A DNA stretch of 13,677 bases from Candidatus Methanoperedentaceae archaeon (GTDB taxonomy: Archaea > Halobacteriota > Methanosarcinia > Methanosarcinales > Methanoperedenaceae), in the NCBI GenBank assembly GCA_027371625.1, contig DAHXMQ010000239.1:1-13677 (forward strand). The letters are read 5' to 3'. Shown here piece after piece: positions 5,615-12,176 of this stretch (position 1 is the stretch's first letter; the number at the start of each line of letters is the position of its first letter). A program made the translations under genes and the position numbers. The notes beneath the pieces are model-generated. The model was not told the origin of the DNA. It searched no databases and saw nothing but the letters and a program-made list of their open reading frames with translations.

Positions 5615-6845
5615 TTAGTGGCTTTGAGAGATGCCTCCTTGCAGAAGGAGGCACTTCATAAAATCCAGGTGAGAGGTTTCTTTGCAGCGTCTCTGTAACC
5701 TGTTCTTTTCTTACAGCACCGCATTTTTCACACCTGTAGCCCTGTTCTTTGCCCATGGATTTCATCCGTTTTCCGCAGCAGAGAGGGTTTCGAAGTTCGT
5801 GCACGTTGAGATATATTACTCTGATTTTTTCGATGTTCAAAGTCCTTTCTTTCACGCCTCCACATACCGTTATCTCATCCCCACTGCGAAGCTGCCTGAT
5901 AATATTTCGAAAGCCCTTCGTGGGCTCAAAGGCAGCGCATTCAAGATTTGCTCCATTTTCCAGAAGCCCAAATATAACATGCCCGCCTTCTATTGTTTTC
6001 GGGGGGCTGCTGACCGTGCCTTTGAGAATATATGAGCGATCATTTTTAGCCTCGCCGATTCTTGCAGGAATCAGGTGCATATCGGTATTCTGGTTTGTCT
6101 TATAGACAACATATCGCTCTATCGGCTCACTTTTTACAATCGAAAATGCTTCTCTTACAGCGCATTCGCTCTTTCCGCGGATGCCAAAAAGAATCGGGTC
6201 GGGCGAGTGAGGGGCGAAAACGATGCGCTTATTCTCGTAATCCACGGTGTCCCATGTATCAGGATATGTTGCCGCGTCGGCAGCCCATACCGAATCTTCT
6301 TCGATCTCCCGCAGCGTGCCCCAGCGCTTTTTCTCACGGTATGCGATTAACTCGTATGTAAAATCAGGAAGCTCAGAGAGCGCAAAGCCCGCTGCGGCAA
6401 GCGCCCCGATCAATCCTCTCCCGTTCTTGAATCCTCGATGGTGTATCCCATGGCGCTCCAGCAATTCCTTTGCCTCACGAATTTCCAGCACATCCTGGAC
6501 AGCCCGCATTGAGAATTTGGCTAAATCAGATAACATTTTTTCTGTGGCATTCTCAACAAAAACAACCCCTGGGTTGGTGTTTTCATCTGAAAATACCGCC
6601 ATATCTTTCACGGTTCCAATGACAACCTCTTTTACTTTTTCAGCACTTTTTCCATTATACAATTCAAGCGGGATTGCTAAAGCCGCGTTGCCCCGTGTTT
6701 TATATATTATATTCGGGTTCAGGCGGACAAGAAGCGGGTGTTCCTTCACAGCACCGTATTTTTTAAGTTTCTCGATGAGCACGGCTGCAAGATATGTTGT
6801 GCACATGCCTTCCCTTGAATCCGTGTCATCGATGCCTATAATCAT
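5478..6845 (-). CDS. tiaS: tRNA(Ile2) 2-agmatinylcytidine synthetase with extended C-terminus, 455 aa
   Basis: TiaS attaches agmatine to C34 of the AUA-reading tRNA-Ile, using ATP, so that CAU reads AUA and not AUG; it is essential in archaea. It starts with the family signature G-I-D-D-T-D-S (4-10). T-R-G-N-A-A follows at 51-56, the conserved H-H-R-G-F-K-N-G-R-G-L-I-G-A-L-A-A (about 135-151), an OB-like region (about 270-350) and a zinc ribbon (C356, C357, C372, C375). The frame is open up to 6869, but the ATG at 6845 gives the standard beginning, and the TATA box at 6877-6886 is too close for the first ATG to be in the message. Homologues usually end soon after P-P-S-A-R-R-H-L-S-K-P-L. Here 43 more residues (from about 413) are read antisense to nadE, probably from a lost stop codon. 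Confidence 0.92.
   Translation of the reverse strand: MIIGIDDTDSREGMCTTYLAAVLIEKLKKYGAVKEHPLLVRLNPNIIYKTRGNAALAIPLELYNGKSAEKVKEVVIGTVKDMAVFSDENTNPGVVFVENATEKMLSDLAKFSMRAVQDVLEIREAKELLERHGIHHRGFKNGRGLIGALAAAGFALSELPDFTYELIAYREKKRWGTLREIEEDSVWAADAATYPDTWDTVDYENKRIVFAPHSPDPILFGIRGKSECAVREAFSIVKSEPIERYVVYKTNQNTDMHLIPARIGEAKNDRSYILKGTVSSPPKTIEGGHVIFGLLENGANLECAAFEPTKGFRNIIRQLRSGDEITVCGGVKERTLNIEKIRVIYLNVHELRNPLCCGKRMKSMGKEQGYRCEKCGAVRKEQVTETLQRNLSPGFYEVPPSARRHLSKPLIRFQETKAACACVRSKKCEQAVDPQHLQGNFSLPRKRPFFHQPAW
5632..5653. terminator. Strong hairpin after nadE, inside tiaS
   Basis: TGCCTCCTT (5632-5640) and AAGGAGGCA (5645-5653) pair perfectly over 9 bp with a 4-nt loop. It starts 18 nt after the nadE stop, so it may protect or end the nadE message, but no T-tract follows. 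On the other strand it encodes the conserved P-P-S-A-R-R-H of TiaS, so coding constraint may explain it. Confidence 0.35.
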
Positions 6846-6875
6846 AAGCCCACACTTTCTCGCCTGCATAATAAA

Positions 6876-6887
6876 CCTTTATATAGG
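6876..6887. promoter_or_regulatory. Shared bidirectional TATA box for tiaS and the HTH regulator
   Basis: CCTTTATATAGG is nearly self-complementary and is the only TATA-like element between the two divergent genes. Reading right, transcription would start near 6906, so the regulator (ATG 6908) would be leaderless. Reading left, it would start near 6856, just before the tiaS ATG at 6845. This geometry also argues against the alternative tiaS start at 6869. Confidence 0.6.
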
Positions 6888-6907
6888 GGTAGAACAATCG
6901 AAATTTA

Positions 6908-7870
6908 ATGAATAAAGAGTTGCTTATAACTCGTGCCATTGCTATTCTGGGAAGGGCTGGCTTTATCATTTCCGAACGCTGCGATATCCGCCCCAGGAGT
7001 TTTGATATAGCTGCCAGGCGGGAGAACTTACTGCTTCTGATTAAAGTGATTTCCAATATCGACGGGTTAAATGAGGAAACTACAAGGGAAATGCAGTTCC
7101 TTTCAAAATATCTGAACGGATACCCAATTGTAATAGGAGAAAAAACCCGCGACCATTCTTTAGAAACAGGTGTTGTCTATTTCAGGTACGGCGTTCCTGC
7201 AACCGACATAAACACGGTGCATGATTTCCTTATCGAGGGTCTCCCGCCTCTTGTTTATGCTGAGCACGGCGGCTTGTATGTGAATATCGAGGGGAACATA
7301 CTGAAAGAGGAGCGCATCAGGAAAAATATATCCCTTGGCGCACTTGCATCGCTGCTTGGCGTTTCCAGAAGGACTATAAGCAAGTACGAGGAGGGCGAGA
7401 TGGCGGCAAGCGTTGATGTTGCGCTCAGGCTTGAGGAGATATTGGGCATGGGTTTTACGGTCGCAGTTAACCTGTTTGAAAAACTGGAGCCGAGCACCCA
7501 GAAAAAAGCAAATGTGGCGAAGGAATTTTCAAATATCTTCTCCATGCTGAAAAATATGGGATTCGAGGTATTGCCTATTTCCCAGGCACCGTTCGATGCC
7601 GTTTCCCAGTCGGGAAGCCGAAGGGATGAGACAACGATACTCACAGGCGTGGGCGAATGCACAAGAACAATGGTGAAAAAGGCGCATCTGATGAGCAGCA
7701 TATCCGAGGTTGCACATACCCAGTCGCTGTTGATAGTGCATGGGGCAAGCAAAACTAAAAATATTGAAAGAACCGTTCTTATGGAAGATAAAGAGCTAAA
7801 AAAGTTTGATGATAAAGACGATTTTATAGACCTTTTACAGGAGCGAGGGCGGCGGATAGAGGTTTCGTGA
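6908..7870 (+). CDS. Archaeal HTH-type transcriptional regulator (COG1395), 320 aa
   Basis: A protein family conserved in euryarchaea and annotated as a putative transcriptional regulator. The N-terminal part (about 1-125) resembles a nuclease-like fold without a known activity (S-F-D-I-A-A-R-R-E-N-L-L-L-L-I-K-V). A Cro/Xre-type helix-turn-helix follows at about 133-185: L-K-E-E-R-I-R-K-N-I-S-L-G-A-L-A-S-L-L-G, with recognition helix V-S-R-R-T-I-S-K-Y-E-E-G. The C-terminal domain (about 205-320) is globular and charged. The target genes are unknown. It is transcribed away from tiaS, probably from the shared TATA box as a leaderless message (no ribosome site before the ATG). The length is normal for the family, and base composition matches nadE and tiaS, so it is a resident gene. 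Confidence 0.88.
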   Translation: MNKELLITRAIAILGRAGFIISERCDIRPRSFDIAARRENLLLLIKVISNIDGLNEETTREMQFLSKYLNGYPIVIGEKTRDHSLETGVVYFRYGVPATDINTVHDFLIEGLPPLVYAEHGGLYVNIEGNILKEERIRKNISLGALASLLGVSRRTISKYEEGEMAASVDVALRLEEILGMGFTVAVNLFEKLEPSTQKKANVAKEFSNIFSMLKNMGFEVLPISQAPFDAVSQSGSRRDETTILTGVGECTRTMVKKAHLMSSISEVAHTQSLLIVHGASKTKNIERTVLMEDKELKKFDDKDDFIDLLQERGRRIEVS

Positions 7871-8057
7871 AGAGGCGGGTTTCGGAAGAGTTTAGGAGCG
7901 CTTCGGTTTGTGGTGGTAGTTATCCTTAGATACAATATTTTTAAAATATGGGTTATGGTCGATTGTGGTTAACTATCAATAATAATATTTATCATCTTTT
8001 GATTCATGCAAGAATCAGATAGATCCTTTCATAATCAATATATAAAAAATTAAAGAA
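7871..8057. other. AT-rich gap before the TIR gene
   Basis: This 187-bp gap holds a 7-bp perfect inverted repeat with a 1-nt centre, ATATTTT-T-AAAATAT (7935-7949), which could end the regulator's transcript. Two TATA-like stretches also lie here: AATATTTATC near 7983-7992 and AATATATAAAAAA at 8037-8049. The second is too close to the ATG at 8058 for standard archaeal spacing, so the first is the better candidate for the TIR gene promoter. No RNA gene or coding frame was seen. Confidence 0.4.
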
Positions 8058-9407
8058 ATGTCTCACGAAAAAGAAGTTTTCATTTGTTATGAAACAAAAA
8101 CGGGACTGAGTTTTGCTAAACACCTCAAGGAATCGCTTGAAAAGATGAAAAGTCCAAAGCTGTCTTTTGTAGCTTCTGAAGACTTAAAGCCAGGAGAGCC
8201 AGAACAAGATGTTAGAGAGAATGCTATAGAAAAGTGTAGATATTTTGTAGTGATTGTGACATCTCTGACCCTTGAATCAGATGAGGTAAAAAAAGAAATT
8301 AGCTTGGCGGGAAAGTGTGGCAAAACATTAATAATCTGTAAGAATAAAAAAATTGATAGAGCTTTGCTATCAAAATTACCGATGATAAGCAAACTTCAAC
8401 ATATCGACGATTTTGAAACAAAGGAAGAATTGGCAAATAATGTAATTTCCGCGATACTTGATATAGAAGAGTTAGAAAAAAGAAATCCAGAGAGAAAAAT
8501 AGTATTTGATGCATCACCAACACCAATAAAATCATTTGATAAATTAGCTGAAAAGCAGTTTGAGGTTCGAGATATAATTTATGAAGGAAAAGTCATTCCT
8601 TACATCGAATTTGAATCAAATGAGGGACATGAACATGAATGTACGCTTTATTCAAAAATTTATAATGATTTCTTTGAAAGAGCCTATTATTTGGAGGCCA
8701 ATTTTAACCTTGTTCCCATTAATAAATTAAAAGATATATTATTAATGTATTATAATACTTTCGTTAATTACCAACATTATCATTCAGCGTTTAGTATAAC
8801 GCAAAGTGGTTTGAACTGGATTGGATATGGTGCTAATAATTTTGTGAAAGCTTTACAAAATCAAAGCCTACGTTATTCACAAATAAAAAAGAAATATGGT
8901 GATGAAACATATATTCATCATAACGAGAGCGCTTGCTTTATAGATGAAATAGGAGAGACAATTTTCTATATTGACACTCAACCAAAAAGTAGCTCAAATC
9001 TTAACGAATTGACTTTAGATTTCTTTAGTATAGGGTTCATATTTAAGGATATACCTTTTAATACAATATATAATGAATTTTTTAATAAAATAAAGAATGT
9101 TCCCGAAAGTTTAAAAGAAGTCAATGGAGGTTTAACGCAAAGGTTTCCTCTGAAAGAGTTCACTTTCAAAGAAGAAGGGTTTATAGCAACCAATTATAGG
9201 GATGAACGCTATGTTTCAGGACTCTATGGTGAAATTCCAATAGAGTTAAAAAATAACGAAATTATCAACAGGCATAACAAAATAATTGTTAATTTAAGAG
9301 ATTATCATGATATGAAACAAAAGCGTAAACACAGTATACGCGGTGTCAAAATAACTCAGATTCCTTCTGGAAGTTATATTTTGGATTTTACTGGCGATTG
9401 GCAATAA
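8058..9407 (+). CDS. TIR-domain protein with unrecognised C-terminal domain, 449 aa
   Basis: Residues 5-135 form a TIR domain: E-V-F-I-C-Y-E (6-12) as first strand, E-D-L-K-P-G-E (41-47), R-Y-F-V-V-I-V-T-S (61-69), and S74-x5-E80, where E80 sits at the usual catalytic glutamate of NAD-cleaving TIR enzymes; then K-T-L-I-I-C (89-94). The domain suggests NAD+ hydrolysis or nucleotide-signal synthesis in anti-phage defence. Residues about 150-449 match no family I recognise. They are mixed alpha/beta and rich in aromatic residues and asparagine, with no membrane segment, and could be the sensor. The gene is clearly more AT-rich than its neighbours and stands alone, which suggests transfer. No ribosome site is seen. 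The ATG at 8058 is kept because the TIR first strand follows directly. Confidence 0.85.
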   Translation: MSHEKEVFICYETKTGLSFAKHLKESLEKMKSPKLSFVASEDLKPGEPEQDVRENAIEKCRYFVVIVTSLTLESDEVKKEISLAGKCGKTLIICKNKKIDRALLSKLPMISKLQHIDDFETKEELANNVISAILDIEELEKRNPERKIVFDASPTPIKSFDKLAEKQFEVRDIIYEGKVIPYIEFESNEGHEHECTLYSKIYNDFFERAYYLEANFNLVPINKLKDILLMYYNTFVNYQHYHSAFSITQSGLNWIGYGANNFVKALQNQSLRYSQIKKKYGDETYIHHNESACFIDEIGETIFYIDTQPKSSSNLNELTLDFFSIGFIFKDIPFNTIYNEFFNKIKNVPESLKEVNGGLTQRFPLKEFTFKEEGFIATNYRDERYVSGLYGEIPIELKNNEIINRHNKIIVNLRDYHDMKQKRKHSIRGVKITQIPSGSYILDFTGDWQ

Positions 9408-9753
9408 TACATTGTTATTCTCTGCAAGCTCTCAGTTTCTTTTTGTCACAGGATTTAATAGCTGTGAATCAGAACTTTGCTCATCCGACAGTTAATCTTT
9501 TAATGTGAGTTACGCCGAGAAAAGGATTGCCCTCGTTCTAAATGGAGCACGCAAAAGCGAATTCGTGCCACCTGCTGAATCTACCTCGATTGCGCCGCCC
9601 CTAAGCACGCCGCCCATCGGGTTCGGTCATAGCCCGCATCCGCTGCTGGCGAACGGCGCGCCCTTCGTACGGGAGGCTGGGCGACAGTCCTGCGCTCCAG
9701 CGGGCGCCACTTCTTGTAAATGAATCGAGGTAAGGATAATCAACCACGGGGGA

Positions 9754-9880
9754 CACAGAGAGCACAGAGTTGTAACAGTTCTCTGTAAGCCGAAACTTCG
9801 GCTTGCGCAGTGTTGGGGTATGCGTAGCATACCCCTCGTTTGATAAACCTTTCCAAAGGTTTTCCTCTGTGCGCTCTGTG
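9754..9880. repeat. Three-hairpin element enclosed by inverted repeat
   Basis: The outer arms 9754-9769 (ending CACAGAG) and 9865-9880 (starting CTCTGTG) pair at 15 of 16 positions. Between them lie three perfect hairpins in a row. Hairpin 1 is AAGCCGAA/TTCGGCTT (9787-9804). Hairpin 2 is GGGGTATGC/GCATACCCC with loop GTA (9815-9835). Hairpin 3 is AAACCTTT/AAAGGTTT (9845-9862). Single-stranded joints are 10-17 nt. Drawn as RNA or extruded DNA this is a four-way, cloverleaf-like junction. AACCAC/GGTT also flank the arms. It may be a non-autonomous mobile repeat (MITE/REP-like) or a structured RNA; no coding capacity is evident. Confidence 0.6.
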
Positions 9881-10026
9881 GTTTTTCAATTTTGATGTTG
9901 GGCGGTTGCACCGGGGCATATCGGCGCCGGGGTTAAATATTTAAAAAGTAATAAATATGTGGCGCCTAAAAGTGCCTTATCCGATTAAGGATCATTTGCA
10001 CTCGACTGGTCAGCGAAGGCATAATA

Positions 10027-10061
10027 TGTATATAATCTCATATACCTCATAAAGAGGTATA
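10027..10061 (+). promoter_or_regulatory. Promoter and operator-like inverted repeat of the right UPF0175-PIN pair
   Basis: A TATA box TGTATATAAT (10027-10036) is followed by TATACCTC (10041-10048) and GAGGTATA (10054-10061), a perfect 8-bp inverted repeat with a 5-nt spacer. The expected transcription start (about 10057) lies inside the repeat. The right arm also holds the ribosome site GAGGT, 7 nt before the ATG at 10066. A repressor bound here would block both start and translation, as expected for antitoxin autoregulation. Confidence 0.6.
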
Positions 10062-10065
10062 AAAG

Positions 10066-10371
10066 ATGTATATCAAAAAAACCATAACCCTTCCAATAGA
10101 ACTTGAAAAAGATGTGGAAAAATACCTTATAGGCAAGCACTACTCGAACCTGTCCGAGGTAATAAGGGATGGCATAAGGAAAGTTCTCAAAGAGTATGGC
10201 AGAAATGAGTCAATAGACAGGGCTGCTGAACTTTACAGAAAAGGGAAAATAAGCATTCGGCAGGCTGCTGATATCATGGAACTTACTTTGAGGGAGACGC
10301 TGGACGAGTTTGGAAAGAGAGGCGTTTATATCCGCTATGGCAAAGAGGAACTTATTGAGGACACTGCATGA
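10066..10371 (+). CDS. UPF0175 family antitoxin, 101 aa
   Basis: The first part (about 3-44) is a ribbon-helix-helix DNA-binding fold: strand K-K-T-I-T-L-P-I, then helices around D-V-E-K-Y-L and S-N-L-S-E-V-I-R-D-G-I-R-K-V-L-K-E-Y. The UPF0175 part (about 50-92) has A-A-E-L-Y-R-K-G-K-I-S-I-R-Q-A-A-D-I-M, followed by the L-R-E-T-L-D-E-F helix and R-G-V-Y-I-R-Y. It should neutralise the PIN toxin encoded next, whose ATG overlaps its TGA by 4 nt (ATGA), and repress its own promoter through the inverted repeat just upstream. The family and arrangement match the pair at the left end of the window, but the sequences differ clearly, so they are separate modules and not a recent duplication. Confidence 0.9.
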   Translation: MYIKKTITLPIELEKDVEKYLIGKHYSNLSEVIRDGIRKVLKEYGRNESIDRAAELYRKGKISIRQAADIMELTLRETLDEFGKRGVYIRYGKEELIEDTA

Positions 10372-10880
10372 TTGTAGTGAGTGATTCAACGCCTCTAATT
10401 CACCTCGCTAAAGCAGGGCAGATTGAAATTCTCTTCTCCTTGTATAAAGAAATTTTAATCACAAATGAGGTTTACAGGGAGGTTGTTGTGGAAGGAAATC
10501 TTCTCCAAGAAGAGGATGCTGGAATCGTTCAGAGTTACGTTGGGAGGAGTATTCGTGTCAAAAATCCGAAGTCCTCTTCTCAGTATCTGGTTGAAAAATA
10601 CTTCATCCATAAAGGTGAAGCTGATTCAATTCAGCTTGCTTTGGAAACCGGCACCCAGCTTATACTTATGAATGAAAGGGAGGGAAGAAATGCTGCTAAA
10701 AGTGAGGGACTAAGGGTTAAGGGCACCATAGGGGTTTTGTTTGATGCATTAAGAGCAGGGTTGATTAGTAAAGAAGAGGCTTTAAGTATTCTTTTGAAAT
10801 TCAGAGACAGCCCGCATGTTTTCTGGGTAGAACCTGATATTATTGAAGAGACTATGGAGAAAATAAAAAAGTATTTCTGA
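10368..10880 (+). CDS. PIN-domain toxin, DUF3368/COG2405 type, 170 aa
   Basis: A PIN-fold ribonuclease toxin partner of the upstream UPF0175 protein. It shows V-S-D-S-T-P-L-I-H-L-A-K (D6 as first metal ligand), N-E-V-Y-R-E-V-V (E34), G-E-A-D-S-I-Q-L-A (E84, D86), and the family's late motif G-L-R-V-K-G-T-I-G-V-L (about 114-124). The fourth acidic site, usually an aspartate in L-L-x-D-E/D, here reads L-I-L-M-N-E-R-E-G-R, so N102 replaces it, though E103 is adjacent. Activity may be altered or the acid shifted. The length is normal. Translation is coupled to the antitoxin by the ATGA overlap. The stop lies 9 nt before the RuBisCO start, unusual for a toxin and a metabolic gene. Confidence 0.88.
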   Translation: MIVVSDSTPLIHLAKAGQIEILFSLYKEILITNEVYREVVVEGNLLQEEDAGIVQSYVGRSIRVKNPKSSSQYLVEKYFIHKGEADSIQLALETGTQLILMNEREGRNAAKSEGLRVKGTIGVLFDALRAGLISKEEALSILLKFRDSPHVFWVEPDIIEETMEKIKKYF

Positions 10881-10889
10881 GATGACAAA

Positions 10890-12176
10890 ATGCGCGAAAA
10901 AATTGACTGGTACGATGAATTCATTGATCTTAACTACACCCCGGCAAAACACGACCTCGTCTGCCTTTATTACTTCGAACCTGCAAAGGGAATCAGCGCA
11001 GAAGAAGCCATCGGAAGAATCGCATCCGAAAGCTCCGCAGGCACATGGACAACGCTCCACGAACTGCCAGCAAGGGTGGAGAAGATCAAGGCGCGAGCCT
11101 ATGAATTAAGCGGCAGGTACGTAAAAGTGGCTTATCCGATTGACCTCTGGGAACCCGGGAATGCGCCGCAGTTGCTAAGTGGCATAGCTGGCAACATATT
11201 TGGCATGAAAGCCTTGCGAAACCTACGGCTCATCGATGCCTCTCTTCCGGCGCGTTATATCAAACACTTCAGGGGACCTCACCACGGCATCGGGGGAATA
11301 AGGAAGCTTTTGAAGGTCGGAAGAAGACCAATCACAGGCGCAGTGCCAAAACCAAAGATCGGATTCAGCGCGGCAGAACATGCAAGGGTCGCTTACGAAA
11401 CTTGGATGGGCGGGTTTGACCTTGTAAAGGATGATGAAAACCTGACCTCCACTTCTTTTAATCGTTTCGAGGAGCGCGTGGAGAGAATGGCAAAATTTAA
11501 GGAAAAGGCGCAGAAGCAGACGGGGGAGGAGAAGGATGCCTTATTGAACATCACAGGCGAGACGAAGGAGATGATACGCAAGGCGAAGCTGCTTTCTGAT
11601 TCTGGCTTCAGGTTTGCCATGATCGACGTTGTCACATGCGGCACCGCTTCTGTCCAGACATTGCGCGATGAATGCGGAGACCTCGGTCTTGCGATACATG
11701 CCCACAGAGCGATGCATGCAACCTTTGACAGAAATCCGAAACACGGGATCACGATGTATTTCCTTGCTAAACTTATGAGGTTGGTGGGCGTGGATGAAAT
11801 TCACGCCGGAACAGCCGTTGGGAAACTGGTTAGCACCAAAAAGGAAATAAACCTGATTGCAGATGTGCTCAGGGAGCAGAAAATAAAAGAACCGATGGTG
11901 CAGGATTGGGGCTTGATAAAACCTGCGCTTCCTGTTTCTTCAGGCGGGCTCCATCCTGGATTAATACCGCCGGTAATGCATATACTTGGAAATGACTGCA
12001 CGCTGCTCGTGAGCGGCGGGATACATGGACATCCGAAAGGAACGCGTGCAGGCGCAATGGCTGTGATGCAGGCGATAGAGGCTGCAATGGAAGGGATTGA
12101 CTTAAGCGAGTACTCAAGAACGCATAGAGAATTACAGCAGGCACTGGAAAAATGGGAATATCTGAAACCTAAGTAA
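10890..12176 (+). CDS. rbcL: Form III ribulose-1,5-bisphosphate carboxylase large subunit, 428 aa
   Basis: Adds CO2 to ribulose-1,5-bisphosphate to give two 3-phosphoglycerates. In archaea it completes the AMP/nucleoside salvage (pentose bisphosphate) pathway instead of a Calvin cycle. Active-site parts are all present: G-A-V-P-K-P-K (150-156, K154), G-G-F-D-L-V-K-D-D-E-N (174-184; K180 would be carbamylated, D182 and E183 bind Mg), H-A-H-R-A-M-H (270-276), loop 6 G-T-A-V-G-K (307-312), S-S-G-G-L-H-P-G and S-G-G-I-H-G-H-P near the end. The motifs and the missing small subunit gene support form III. The PIN stop is 9 nt before the ATG; an A/T-rich stretch near 10858-10870 could be its own TATA box for a leaderless message. 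Its end overlaps the opposite gene by 8 nt. Confidence 0.95.
   Translation: MREKIDWYDEFIDLNYTPAKHDLVCLYYFEPAKGISAEEAIGRIASESSAGTWTTLHELPARVEKIKARAYELSGRYVKVAYPIDLWEPGNAPQLLSGIAGNIFGMKALRNLRLIDASLPARYIKHFRGPHHGIGGIRKLLKVGRRPITGAVPKPKIGFSAAEHARVAYETWMGGFDLVKDDENLTSTSFNRFEERVERMAKFKEKAQKQTGEEKDALLNITGETKEMIRKAKLLSDSGFRFAMIDVVTCGTASVQTLRDECGDLGLAIHAHRAMHATFDRNPKHGITMYFLAKLMRLVGVDEIHAGTAVGKLVSTKKEINLIADVLREQKIKEPMVQDWGLIKPALPVSSGGLHPGLIPPVMHILGNDCTLLVSGGIHGHPKGTRAGAMAVMQAIEAAMEGIDLSEYSRTHRELQQALEKWEYLKPK

Larger units (their letters stand above)
9408..10065. other. 658-bp gap: GC-rich island, hairpin element, TA promoter
   Basis: 9408-9504 is AT-rich with a T-run (TTTCTTTTTG near 9436-9445) that may end the TIR transcript. 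9540-9720 is GC-rich; it has an open frame with a GTG start at 9505 (72 codons), but no family signal. 9754-9880 is the hairpin element listed separately. 9912-9966 has repeated GC-rich strings (CACCGGGG, CGCCGGGG, GGCGCC at 9923 and 9961) and a 12-bp palindrome TTAAATATTTAA (9933-9944). A short stem CCTTA/TAAGG lies at 9975-9990. The promoter of the right UPF0175-PIN pair follows. No tRNA was recognised. Confidence 0.6.

Noticed and set aside
6247..6915. 222-codon plus-strand frame opposite tiaS
   Set aside because: It is antisense to the conserved TiaS coding sequence, rich in Ser/Phe as expected of a shadow frame, and runs into the regulator promoter. No family signal.
7255..7935. 226-codon minus-strand frame opposite the COG1395 regulator
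   Set aside because: It mirrors a well-supported gene, is Ser/Leu-rich, and has no ribosome site or recognisable motif.
9619..9637. GGGTTCGGTC...GCCC resembling a tRNA T-arm
   Set aside because: The loop would be too long and there is no acceptor stem, anticodon arm or CCA-proximal pairing at the right distance.
9505..9723. 72-codon frame with GTG start in the GC-rich island
   Set aside because: No ribosome site, no recognisable family, and an ATG-TGA lies one base off its start; kept only as a remark in the gap entry.
9627..9911. 94-codon minus-strand frame over the hairpin element
   Set aside because: It runs through perfect hairpins and the repeat arms; its residues reflect the repeat and show no domain.
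9408..10065. CRISPR array
   Set aside because: The repeats here are inverted and different from one another, with no regular direct repeats and spacers; no cas genes are in the window.
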